From NCBI GenBank assembly GCA_024349245.1, contig JALDNG010000048.1, positions 7,540,501 through 7,604,500 of the forward strand: a stretch of DNA of 64,000 nt, given 5' to 3'. Within the stretch, counting starts at the first letter, position 1, and each line of letters begins with the position of its first letter. The translations under genes and the position numbers were made by a program. Shown here in pieces: positions 49,514 through 62,528 of the stretch. This DNA comes from Neodontobutis hainanensis. Taxonomy: Eukaryota > Chordata > Actinopteri > Gobiiformes > Odontobutidae. Under the pieces are notes generated by a model that did no database searches, was not told the origin of the DNA, and saw nothing but the letters and a program-made list of their open reading frames with translations.

Positions 49514-50910
49514 TCCGACCCAATGACCTTGAGACCTCCCAACCTCTGACCACTAGCCCTTTACAAGAAGAAGTACCAGTGAGAGAGCAACAGCAACTAT
49601 ATCATTTAGTGTTTTTTATTTTAATAGTACGTAGGGGGAGGTACTGGTAGCATTCAGTTGGAGAAGCACAGATTAATGTACAGATGGTGCAGCTTTCCTG
49701 ACATCCTGGAGAAAACAGAGGGTTGGCAGTCCTAGTTTTAATACGGCCTGGCCTACCACAAAAGAATGACTATTCTTCTACATGGGACTTTTTACTTGGC
49801 CTCTGATAATATAGCACAATTGTCTTCACTTTCCTTCAGTTAAAACATAAGAGCCATTATTCCCGGTATTCCCAGTTTCCTTCTGTTGTCAGTGAGCTCT
49901 TCCTTCTCCGCAGGGATCAGGTGGGAAATGATGGCTTTCCCTGCTCCCAGCTCGACTCCGCTGCTACGAAGTGATGAGAACAGCTCTTATATGAATGTAT
50001 GTACATGTATGATGACAGTTCACAGCTGTGTACATCCCACCGACACATGCAGAAATAGAGGCTTCGCTGAAGATGGATGGAGGGAAGGGCACGAAAAGAG
50101 CCGGAGATGTTTCTTCATGTTCACAGCAAGCTCTGATGGAAAAAACAGACCAAATTCTTTTTACTTTATTCTTCGTTTTTGCAACTTTAAAGCATTCTTT
50201 AAAGTTTTGTGCACTATCTTTATTCTAAAAAATGTCCCACTGATAAAACCTCACTGAATTCAGCTCTTTAGAGTGAAACTGTGTAATTATAAATTTTGTA
50301 TCAAAAGATGAATCAGACCCAGACCCAAACCCATTGACTAAATCAGCCCCTAATATAACTAAATATATTGTAATTCAATCATTGCAGGGGTTAATGACCC
50401 ACAGGATAATGGTTGTATGTTCATGAGTAGCTCTTCTATAAAAAGATTAAAAAAACAAATGCTGTGCATGACTTTTTGTTTCCACAAAAAGTAATCAAGT
50501 AGCAAAAGTAATTTAGGGTTTTCTATGTTCACTAAACACAGTCAATAGTGAGTAAGCTTTGCTCTTAAGGGTTTAATTGTTCAGCTTTTATCAAAAAGTA
50601 AACAGCAAATACAGAGAAAAACTATATTCATTTTCACCACATTTGTTTGTTATACTTTAAGGAGCAAAACAAAACACAGCATCTGACTGTTTTGTCTGAG
50701 AATATAAAATATACTCACATGGGTCAGTTGCATATAATAAAAAAGTCATATTTGACTTTTTGTCTCCAATTTTTCATGCTTTGTAGCAACTATCTGCAGC
50801 CTTATAGCACTGACTGATTCAATGTTCATAGATAGCGTTTATGTGTTTGAACACTGAGTCAAACAGATTATTAACCCATAAAATGTTTGTATAATAACCG
50901 AATGACTAAC
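49514..50910. other. Noncoding stretch, one weak exon-like segment
   Basis: No gene is recognised. 49914-49996 is bounded by a good acceptor ('ctcttccttctccgcag') and a donor-like 'gtatgt' and is open in one frame; this is discussed as a finding but not called as an exon. Confidence 0.45.
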
Positions 50911-51014
50911 TGGCCACTGTCCAGTGTACCCTGCCTCAGGCCCAAAACTGCTGGGATAGGCTCCAGTCGTCTATGACCCCTAACAGGACCAAGCTGTAGA
51001 AAATGAATGAATTA
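50911..51014 (+). mobile_element. tRNA-headed repeat, 3' end only
   Basis: Plus-strand 'ccactgtccagtgtaccctg', 'cctcaggcccaaa', 'gctgggataggctccag' and a terminal 'gaatgaattaatg' match the 3' half of the family (compare the minus-strand copy at 44050). The tRNA head and middle are absent. Confidence 0.7.
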
Positions 51015-51240
51015 ATGATTTTTTAAAATGGAAAATCTTTGTACAACGTGATATGCACTTTTAATAATATCAGTGTACAAATTCTACTGTGACATTTTGG
51101 TGTTTTCTACATTTGAGGCAAAACTATGAATGTTCATAGGTCCCGGTACTGTACACAAAATCCCAGATCTGCACTAAAAAGGTAGTATCTGCAAAGAAAA
51201 GGGTTAGGTTTTATACAATGTCCCAGCAAATCAGCTACAG

Positions 51241-51415
51241 TTACATTACATTTACATTTATTCATTTAGCTGATGCTTTTATCCAAAGCGACTTACATTG
51301 TTCTACAGTAATTACCAGTGTTATAGCCACTGGAGGCAAGGTGAACTATGGGGAGAGCGGGAATCGAACCAACAACCTTTGGGTTGAAAGACGACTGCTC
51401 TACCCTACTTTGACC
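51241..51415 (-). mobile_element. V-SINE lacking its V core
   Basis: Read on the minus strand: A box truncated at the right end ('gggtagagcagtcgtctttc'), B box 'ggttcgattcccgctctccc', then 'catagttcacc' joined directly to 'ttgcctccagtggctata', and the usual 'gtaattactgtagaacaatg' and 'cgctttggataaaagcatc' tail. In the copies at 27235 and 37009 about 36 nt with the 'cttgggcaagacactta' core lie at that junction. They are missing here, with a 2-nt 'tg' match at the break. Head and tail are well preserved. Confidence 0.85.
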
Positions 51416-51559
51416 TTTGATCTCTGTAATGTAGATACAGCATATTGCGTATGTCTTTCCCTAAAGGAATATATACAGTATGTTGTGTACTGACAGTGAA
51501 AGTGTCATGGCCCGGATCAGAGAAATACAATCAAGAATTTGGCAGTTACTAATGCAAAA

Positions 51560-52031
51560 GAGGTATGAGTTTAGAGTAGGGGGCACATTTTATCATGAAT
51601 TCATGCATTAATTTATGTATGAGTCAAGACAAGAAAAGATATTTATTTATTTTTGTATAGCCCAATAGCACAACAACAGCCTCAAAGGGCTTAACAGACT
51701 GTATTAGACAACATCCCCTGTCCTTAGACCCTCCATCAGGGTGAGGAAAAAAAGCCAGGAAAAAAGAGAAACCTAAGGGAGAACCACAGAAGGAGGGATC
51801 CACTCCCAGGACGGACAGGCCGTGCAAGAATGTGTCCAGGACAGTTGAAAAATACAATTAGTACATGCATTAAACTCTAATGATTTACCAGGAATGCTCC
51901 CGTTTCATCATATTTTCATTCTAAGCCTAACCTTAACCCTATGCATGTACTCATTCATGAGTCATGCATGAATTGCATGAGTTTATGCTTGAATTCCTGA
52001 TAAAATGTGGCCTCTACTCTAAAGTGTTACC
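51560..52031. mobile_element. Inverted-repeat element with a repeat between its arms
   Basis: The left arm (51570-51618, 'tttagagtagggggcacatt'...) is an imperfect reverse complement of the right arm (51975-52023), about 49 nt at roughly 80% by eye, with a weaker extension to about 51560 and 52031. The arms contain 'ttcatgcat' type words. This is the pattern of a nonautonomous DNA transposon (hAT-like by remembered fish repeats, not proven). The interior is partly filled by a separate dispersed repeat (51640-51840). Target duplications are unclear; 'caaaag' flanks both sides approximately. Confidence 0.7.
51640..51840. repeat. Dispersed fish repeat inside the inverted-repeat element
   Basis: It begins 'atttatttatttttgtatag' then 'cccaatagcacaac', 'ctcaaagggcttaacagact', 'tccttagaccctc', 'aacctaagggagaacc' and 'actcccaggacggacag'. 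I recognise this order as a repeat common in percomorph fish genomes. The left, T-rich end resembles the 3' ends of minus-strand LINEs in this window, so a minus-strand LINE/SINE end is likely but unproven. Confidence 0.7.
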
Positions 52032-53878
<1,847 letters not shown>

Positions 53879-54312
53879 CTGACATTAACTCGTGAAAGGA
53901 CACAATCTTCAAAAGTATTAAACTAATTCTTTCAGCTGCTCCTTTTAGGGGTCATCACAGCAAATCATCTTGTGGTTCACATATTTAGTTCAGAAACAGA
54001 GAAATGACACGCACATCCAAAGCCAGTAGGCCTTTGTGCCAAACCAAAAAAACTCATGGGCAAGGCTGCGCACAACAAAAAAAGTCCCAGCAGCAACATT
54101 TCACTCCAATAAAACCAATTGTTGTGTTAAACCTGGCTCATTGGCTAATAAATATTTTTTTCTTTAATAAACTCACTTTGCATTTGTGTTTGAACAGTAA
54201 CATTAATGTTCCAGTTTTACAAATTGAGAGCAGAACTGGGAGAAGTTGGGAAAGAAAGGTTTTCTTGAGTACACTCACCACAACAATAGATGGCCATATT
54301 TGCAGAATTTCT
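53879..54312. other. Noncoding stretch, nothing recognised
   Basis: A 162-codon plus frame starts at 54004 and runs into the repeat at 54313. It has no family motif and is lysine/serine-rich filler, so I do not call it a gene. Confidence 0.5.
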
Positions 54313-54420
54313 CTTTTATTTAACCTTTATTTATCCAGAAAAGTGCCATTGAGATTACAAATCTCATTTTCAAGTAAGTCCTCACCAAGATGGCAGCACA
54401 AACTTCAGTCACACAACAAA
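54313..54420. repeat. Fish interspersed repeat fragment ('gccattgagatta')
   Basis: Second copy of the unit at 15595-15680: 'tttatttaacctttattta', 'ccattgagattacaaatctc', then 'caccaagatggcagcacaa', which extends further than the first copy. Confidence 0.6.
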
Positions 54421-55980
<1,560 letters not shown>

Positions 55981-56035
55981 GACTAAACTGAAGCAGAACT
56001 AAACCTGGGATTAAAACTAGGGCTAAACAAGGATT
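55981..56035 (-). repeat. 'TTTAGTCCTGG'-type repeat, reverse orientation
   Basis: 'gactaaactgaagcagaact', 'aaacctggg', 'ttaaaactagggctaaac' read on the minus strand as degenerate units of the minisatellite at 56264. Three to five imperfect units. Confidence 0.5.
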
Positions 56036-56263
56036 TCATACTGACGTAAATCATACTGACTGGATGTTTGAGCAATAAAACTACTACAATACTTTATGAC
56101 AGCGTACAATGTACATAAAGCCAAAGCAGAGATGCTTGTTCCAGACAAAAGTAAAACAAAACATTTGTCAAACAACAGGGTAAAACAGTCTTAGGTCATT
56201 TTGTACCTGCAACAAAATGGCCGTACAGACACAATTGTATATAATTTTGTCAGTCTTTGGTAA
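56036..56263. other. Noncoding stretch, nothing recognised
   Basis: AT-rich DNA between two minisatellite blocks of opposite orientation. Confidence 0.5.
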
Positions 56264-56512
56264 AGTTCTAGGTCTTAAAACTGATTTAGTCTTTGCATGG
56301 TCCTGGTTTAGACCTGGTTTAGTCCAGGGTTAGTCCTCGGTTGGGTTAAGACCTGGTTTAGTCCTAGGCTTACTTTTGGGTAATCCTGTGTCAAATCCTG
56401 GTTTAGTCCTGGTCTTAGAGTTGGTTTCGACCTTGTACAGTCCTGGTTTATTCCTTGTTTAGACCAGGGTTAGTCCCAGATTTGGTGCAAGGCCTGGTTT
56501 AGTCTTAAGTCT
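56264..56512 (+). repeat. 'cctggtttagtc' minisatellite
   Basis: About a dozen imperfect 12-14-nt units such as 'gtcctggtttagacctgg', 'tttagtccagggttagtcc', 'acctggtttagtcctaggc' and 'cctggtttagtcctgg'. It is the largest of four or more blocks of this unit in the window. Confidence 0.8.
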
Positions 56513-57143
56513 CTGGGTTCATTCACCTCTTGTACTTCACACCTATTTTCCTGCATTTTTAAATTTCATAAGAAGCAGTGGTATTATTCATATCCACAAT
56601 GGCAGCTTTATTGTTCAGTGAAGGGAGCCTTATTAAAGAGCATCACTGGCCTCTTTGGAGCCGCCGGTCTGTGTGTCGGTCCATTGTCTGCTCGGCCGAG
56701 GGTCCAGCACGGTTTGGGGACCAACAGAAACCCAGCTGTTGGACTGTTGATCAAAGCTGCGCGGGGCCCGGGCCCTGTCAGCCCAGCAGTCAGCAGCACC
56801 AGTGTGTTTGGGATTATCACACCTGCAGTTCAGGGATTAATCCAGAGACATGGGAACCAGGGACAGGGGGCTCAACCGGACCAAGAGGGGTACAACCACA
56901 AAGCACAATTGTAGCCTGATTCAACTCTATGGGTTTAGTATTCAGCAAAAAGAATGACAGATTTAGGAGTTTTCACTAAATTAGTTATTTAACTGCCTAG
57001 AACAAATCTGGCATTGTATGGGAAAGGAACAAAATACCAATTATACACTCATTTAAACTAAAAGGGACTTGACAAAGGCACAAATCTGAAACAGCAGAAA
57101 AGTGTGCTATAGTGTGTGTGGTTGTTGGGAAACATTAAACATT
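56513..57143. other. Noncoding stretch, GC-rich part
   Basis: About 56580-56910 is GC-rich with overlapping open frames on both strands (70-113 codons) and no recognisable domain. The rest is AT-rich. Confidence 0.45.
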
Positions 57144-57243
57144 AGACACACATGCAGTCTCCACACAGCAAGGATGTGCCTTGACCAGTGATCCAACTCA
57201 GGACCTTCTGCTGTGAAGCAACAGTGCTAACCACATTGCAACA
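57144..57243 (-). mobile_element. tRNA-headed repeat, 5' head fragment
   Basis: On the minus strand 'gtggttagcactgttgcttc' (A-box-like), 'acagcagaaggtcctg', 'agttggatcactgg' (decayed B box) and 'tgtggagactgcatgtgtg' follow the family order. The 3' half is missing. Confidence 0.7.
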
Positions 57244-57387
57244 AAACTTCCCTTGAAGCTTTAAGACCTTTACAAAGCAGAATGTTTTGTTTCTACAGCA
57301 GCGCTCCCAAGGCCAGGGCAGTTTGGACTTTGCAGTTCAGAATCCAACGTGTGTCAAAATCAGATGCAGATGGGCATAAACAGTAGC

Positions 57388-57796
57388 CTGGCATACCAGA
57401 CCTTTTTTAATTTTTTCACAGATGGACCAATCACAAGCCGTTTGTCCTCAGCAGGGTGTGGTTTGCTGGCTACGTCATACACAAGTAGCTCGGCTCACGT
57501 GGCTAGTCCAAAGCATTTAACATAGTGGACGCGCTACAGAGAGGCCATTTATTTCTGTTCTCGCCTCAGTTTTAAAAAAACAGCAAAGTATAAAAACGAT
57601 GAAACCGCTCTGGTGTCCGCTCTACTGCTGACCATGTTAACTAGCAGCACGAACGTGGCTTCCATGCTGACAACTGTCTGTGTAGTGTCGCCTTTATTTG
57701 CTTCATGTCTGGTGTTTCTCTGATTGATTAACATTACTCTTGTAAACCCCGTCCTTGAAATCAAATGTAAGCAAAAGGGTACCAGACTGCAAGACA
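57388..57796. mobile_element. Possible nonautonomous DNA transposon
   Basis: 'tagcctggcataccagacc' near 57387-57405 is an imperfect inverted partner of 'gggtaccagactgcaag' near 57778-57794. Fish DNA transposons with 'CTGG...CCAG'-type ends exist, but the match is short and no target duplication is seen. The interior is noncoding and unremarkable. Confidence 0.3.
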
Positions 57797-57918
57797 CTTA
57801 CCACCCCCTCCCCCATCCTTGCCCCCAGTGGTGTTCCAGCTGTAACTTTGGTGAATTGAAGCTTAGTGTAAGTCACTTTGGATAAAAGCGTCAGCTAAAT
57901 GAATAAATGTAAATGTAA
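57797..57918 (+). mobile_element. V-SINE 3' part (tail)
   Basis: The tail 'cactttggataaaagcgtca' followed by 'gctaaatgaataaatgtaaatgtaa' is that of the V-SINEs at 27235 and 37009. Just upstream, 'tgcaagacacttaccac' at about 57788-57804 is a decayed rest of the V core, so the true left limit may be about 57785. The tRNA head is missing. Confidence 0.8.
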
Positions 57919-57970
57919 GCGATATCATCATCTGATCCATTTCCTCTGGTTTTGTTCATAGACCAGAGAA

Positions 57971-58185
57971 TGTCCCTGCAGGGCTACTGTAGGTGCTCAC
58001 AGGGCTACTTTATAGAGGAGAGCTGATGGGTGTGCAATCTGAAGTATTGCCACTAGATGTAGCCAAACATTACACATTGTAGCTTTAGTCTTATAATGGG
58101 GCAATGTAGTTTTTTGCAGCATCTAGTGGCATCATTAGAATCCAGTCTCACACCCGACAGCACTACAGTAGCCCTGCAAGGACAT
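57971..58185. mobile_element. Palindromic MITE-like element
   Basis: The left arm (57971-58083) and right arm (58095-58185) are imperfect inverted copies: 'tgtccctgcagggctactgt' in the left matches the complement of the right end, and 'gccactagatgt' / 'gcatctagtggc' faces across the middle. The left arm has an extra segment of about 30 nt (about 57997-58025). Foldback or palindromic MITEs have this form. It follows directly after the V-SINE tail at 57918 with about 50 nt between. No transposase. Confidence 0.7.
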
Positions 58186-59444
58186 AGTGTTGGCTGTAAA
58201 CAAATTCAGTGAAAAAGTTTTAAAACCCATTCAGTTTAATTCATTAATGTCTTAAACACTGTCACCTCACAGAAGCTTTTCTGTGTGGTGTGATCTTCTC
58301 CTTGAGTCTGGCAGGTTTTGAGACCAGTTTTGAGTAAATGAATGCTACCCTTCCCATCCCCATAGCATATACTTTTCTAATACATATAATATCTTTGATA
58401 TGGGTTTATGTTACAAGGGCTATGATTTAGTGCAATCATGACATTAACATGTGCCACTAACGATGAAAAAGTGTTTGGATTTTGCCCAATGTTGCGCAAA
58501 TACTGTCAAAACACCTTTACATTTTGGTGGCTCTGCATGAAAATAACAGACTCCAATGAAGTCAGTACCTTTCACAATCCAAAAACTTTTCAGAGTTTTT
58601 ATTGAAAGTTTCATGAATTAACCAAAACAATTGCAAACAAGCGAAAATACTAAACAAACTTGTCCAACTTAAAGCACGCTTTGTTCAGTAAAGCCTCCGT
58701 TCAGTCCAGATTTGTTGGTGGACACTGGCTTCAGAGCAGATGTAGCACACATTTTTCAGTGCTGTCCTTATCGCTGATGTAAAAACCTGAAAGTGTCATG
58801 TGTCAGTGCTGGATCAGCTTTCTCTAACCATGCAGAAAATCCTCTGCATGTTTGTTTAGCTAATTCCTCTGGCATTTCCCCGTCCACTCGCTCCAACTCC
58901 ATTTGTCTAGCGGCTTTACGTCTGAGGCCTGCTTACCTTAAAACATTTTGGAGATATCCCTTCAAAGCTGCTCCCTAAAATCCCCCCAATCAAAGCTCAC
59001 CATTTCCAACCGATTGGATGGACTCTAAGGCTCTCCTACACTTCAGTTCACACAATCAGAAGAGCAAACTACATGCCAGCCATTCCTCTTGTGGTGGCAT
59101 GTTACACTGAGTTGTTTCATAAATAAGAGCTTAAACTTGATGCTCCGCTGCGAACACTCAAGGCAGAAAGAAAATAAACTTGATCGCTCCGTCTTAAATG
59201 GACAAATACAAGGGCTTCTTTATTTCTTGAAGTAGGTCTGTGCCGGATCAGTGGGATTTGCTTAAATTACATAATGAAGCGTAGGTCAAAAGGTGAGGTC
59301 TTTAAAGGACAATGTGTGCATTGTATGAGCAATCTAGTAAGCTGGTTAATGCAAGGTACAGTCATTTATTATCAAAGAGGCATGAGTAATTTTACCAATT
59401 GTTGAAATATATCAAAATAGTAAATAAAATTATATATTAATAAC

Positions 59445-59447
<3 letters not shown>
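58186..59447. other. Noncoding stretch, nothing recognised
   Basis: No gene is called. A 55-codon minus frame at 58932-58768 has plausible protein-like composition but no start in context, no family match and no splice support. Confidence 0.45.

Positions 59448-59510
<63 letters not shown>
59448..59510. repeat. (TA)n microsatellite, about 31 units
   Basis: A 63-nt alternating run. It ends about 85 nt before the 3' end of a minus-strand RTE-type LINE. Its minus-strand Tyr-Ile frame is an artefact. Confidence 0.97.
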
Positions 59511-59513
<3 letters not shown>

Positions 59514-59593
59514 ATTAAAAAAATAAATAAATTAGTCTTTAATTCATAAATGTTCAATATAAAAGGCCCAATCCCATTTCTCCAACTAAACCC

Positions 59594-59970
59594 TTCCCAT
59601 CCATCCATCTTCTTCCACTTATCTGGGGCCGGGTCATAGGGACAGCAGTCTAAGAAGAGATCCCCAGACTTACCTCTCCCTAGACACCTCCTCCAGCTTT
59701 TCCAGGTGAGCTTCGAGGCGTTTCCAGGCCAGCCGAGAGACATAGTCCCTCCAGCGTGTCCTAGGTCTTCCCAGAGGGCATCCTCCTGACATGCCCTCCC
59801 TAGGGAGGCGTCCAGGAAGCATCTGGAACAGATGTCCGAACCACCTCAGCTGGCTCCTCTCGATGTGGAGGAGCAGTGGTTCTACTCTGAGCTCCTCACC
59901 CTATCTCTAAGGGAGCGCCCAGCCACCCTGAGGGGAAAGCTCATTTCGGCCGCCTGTATCCGGGATCTTG
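59594..59970 (-). pseudogene. RTE-type LINE, 3' end fragment
   Basis: On the minus strand this is the same element as 62529-63372: an 'aagatcccggatacaggcgg' start, then 'gagtgc'-type C-terminal ORF text (equivalent to RWLEHLFRMPPGRLPREV in the other copy) broken by indels, 'ggacacgctggagggacta' and '3' end 'cccagataagtggaagaag' followed by 'atggatggatggg'. The GATG-type tail is a known trait of the fish RTE group that includes Rex3; the family name is my best guess. It is strongly 5'-truncated. Confidence 0.85.
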
Positions 59971-60313
59971 AATAGTAAATGGTGTGCATTTTTTTTTACT
60001 GTTTTTTTTTTACTTTTTATTATGCTTTCATTCACCTCATTCACTTCTGAATCACTTCTGAGTCCATGTGCCAGTTTTTAAAAACAATTCACAGCTTCAC
60101 AAAAGTATGGAACACTGTTCCTCTCTAGCCTGTCCAGACTCTCTTCCTAATCTAGTCAAGGAAGTTAGTCTGGTACCCTGTTGCTTTCATTCAATTTTAC
60201 TCTTCTTTGTTCAAGAAGAACTTAAAGAGAGGCAGGACAAAAGGATTTTATGAGAAAATATAATTGTAAAACACGTGTATGTTATGTAGGATCTATATAC
60301 AGTATGTCATACC

Positions 60314-60314
<1 letters not shown>
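59971..60314. other. Noncoding stretch, nothing recognised
   Basis: AT-rich DNA with a T-rich tract at about 59991-60015 and no recognised gene or repeat. Confidence 0.5.

Positions 60315-60347
<33 letters not shown>
60315..60347. repeat. (TCAA)n tail of a minus-strand LINE
   Basis: Eight tandem TCAA units adjoining 'tatttatttatatagcgcc'. They read as (TTGA)n on the minus strand, the direction of the LINE, and are its 3' tail. Confidence 0.9.
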
Positions 60348-60348
<1 letters not shown>

Positions 60349-60720
60349 TTTATTTATATAGCGCCTTCCAACAACCACAGATTGAACCAAGGTGCTTAAC
60401 AACATTAATAAAAAATAAACTTATTTACAAATAGTTTTAAAAATACATTTACACAATAAAACAGAGTAGTGTCACAGAGCCATTAAGTGCAAAAAGCCAT
60501 TTTAAATAAATAGGTTTTAAGTTTGGCTTTAAACAGAGGCCGGTCAGGGATGGAACGTAACTCAATGGGCAACAAGTTCCAGAGTTTAGGACCGGCCACT
60601 GCAAAAGAACGATCGCCTCACTGTTTGTACCGGGACCGGAGCACCTTCAGCAGATGTTGCCCAGCAGAACGTAGAGCTCTGCTGGGTTGGTGAGGTGATG
60701 GTGATACCTTGTGCAGTCTT
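60315..60720 (-). pseudogene. LINE 3' end (ORF2 C-terminus), with (TTGA)n tail
   Basis: On the minus strand, 60617-60483 reads GDRSFAVAGPKLWNLLP, later FKAKLKTYLF, ending MAFCT and a stop: the classic C-terminus of L2/CR1/Rex-like ORF2. The 3' untranslated part runs through 'ggcgctatataaata' to a tail of eight TTGA/TCAA units (plus strand 60315-60347). A stop interrupts the frame just before GDRSF. The 5' limit near 60720 is approximate. It is a separate family from 39.9 and 41.3 kb, judged by tail and protein differences. Confidence 0.85.
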
Positions 60721-62528
60721 TAAAGAAAATTAACTGCAATTGTGTAGTGCATCCAGCAGGTGGCAGCAGGCACACATTCTTTTTTACTGTTCTGTTGAGG
60801 CTTGAGGTCGGGCAGCATCAGTGATAAGAGCAGACTCCAGCCTTTGGAAACACCTGAGTGGCTCAAACACTGGAAGAGGATCCAGAAGACTCAAGTGCCT
60901 GCACATGAGACCAGCATCTCAGCCTGTTGCACGATATTTGCCTGGACTCAGATGACCAAGTTGATGAGGAAGAGGCTTTAGTTCAAAGGGACAGTGAAGA
61001 ACCTCATCCAGCCCTACTCAACTGTCACTGCAATACGCTTTAAAACCCCCGAATCCTATTTTGTCTAAAAGTTTCGCATGAGCTGTGGTAGAACAGTGTA
61101 GCTGTCCTCCTTTTTGTATGAACTACATACATTTGTTCTAAAGTATGTTTCCACTTCTGTCCTTCTGCTACTGGACAGGAGTACTTAAAGGGTCAAGCTG
61201 GGAGCACTCATTTTCATAGAACAGTGTGTAGAGGACTGTCCCTGGAGGTGTGGACCCTTCCCCAGAACCCCCAAAAATGTCCTACATTTGTATGAAAAAT
61301 GAAAAACATTTGTAACATTTCTACACCTGAACATAATAAGCACCAGTTAAAGGGCATGTTGTAATGAACAGGAAGCTGGACAGACACTGAATCAAAATGG
61401 CCGTTATTGAATAAGCCCAAGCTGGAGCAGGAGGCGGAGATCCAGAGGACGGTGGAGCTGAGGCAGCGGCCAGGCAAGTGTCTGGAGCTGGGATCGAGCA
61501 CTGCACAGAGACAACGGTAGGTTTAGAGGTGAGTTATATAAAAAAAAACTATAATATACAAGAATATCAAAAGTGTTCTACATCTGGAGACGAGCAGAGG
61601 GGTTGTACTGTTGCAGGTGAGCCGTGATGAGCTGCAGGTGTGTGGGAGAGAAGGCAGGCTCCAGGGACTAAATCTAAATTAGACTGAACTTAACAATGAA
61701 ATATGTAGGGTAATGTTCAGGAAGTTCCTTTACCTGCTTTACAAAGAAATAAACTTACCAAGTAGTCCCATGCAATGTACCCTCTCCAGTTCCAATTTTT
61801 TTCTTCATTTGAAAAGGAATAACCCTTTCAATTGAATCCTCTAGTTTTATATAGATTGACATCTTATTCCTGATGTATAAATTGTTGAGTCTTTGTCCCA
61901 GGTTCAAAAAAATAAACACTATCTTGTGACAGAATATTTGTCTTAAACTCTAGACCAAAGAAATTATGCATTTCATTTTATCAAGTTACTTGTCTGGTCT
62001 CCTTGACTTTAAGTCAGGGAAGTGAAGGCCTGCTCCCAGACTCTGGCCCAGCTGCTGAACTGGAGCTGAGATACTATATTTCCTGGCTATGTCTGATGTT
62101 AGTGCAATAATAAAACATTACCATGGCTTAGTCTCTTCAGTCTTATTTGAGCCATTATTTTTTTGGCATAGTTGTAATGTGTAATAAAATATAGCACATA
62201 TAATTTCCATGCAATCTTAAGCATTGAGGTGAGTTTTTTTTTTTTTATCTACTTACCAGATTTAAGTTTTTCAGTTGTCTCCCTGCTCACTGGTCCTTGC
62301 TCGTCTTTCAGCATGATAATGATTCTGTCCATCTTGGCATTTTAATCTTAATTAGCATGGGCCTAAGGTAAAAATGATGTTAGCCATAAACTGTGTTTTA
62401 TTCATAAATTATTTATAAGAATGCTGGCAAGAAGGCAAGAATGAATTTTACTGTCCAATAAAAAATAAAGGATCTTTTGGGGATGTGCATGCAAACATGT
62501 TTTGTTGAGTCAGTGAAAATTCATTCAT
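60721..62528. other. Noncoding stretch, nothing recognised
   Basis: No gene or named repeat. Short open frames up to 95 codons lack motifs. Confidence 0.5.

Noticed and set aside
51921..51945. Telomere-like 'cctaaccttaaccctatg'
   Set aside because: Not the vertebrate TTAGGG array; only two irregular units inside a DNA-transposon arm region.
58768..58932. 55-codon minus frame with coherent composition
   Set aside because: Too short for significance, no start or splice evidence, no family match.
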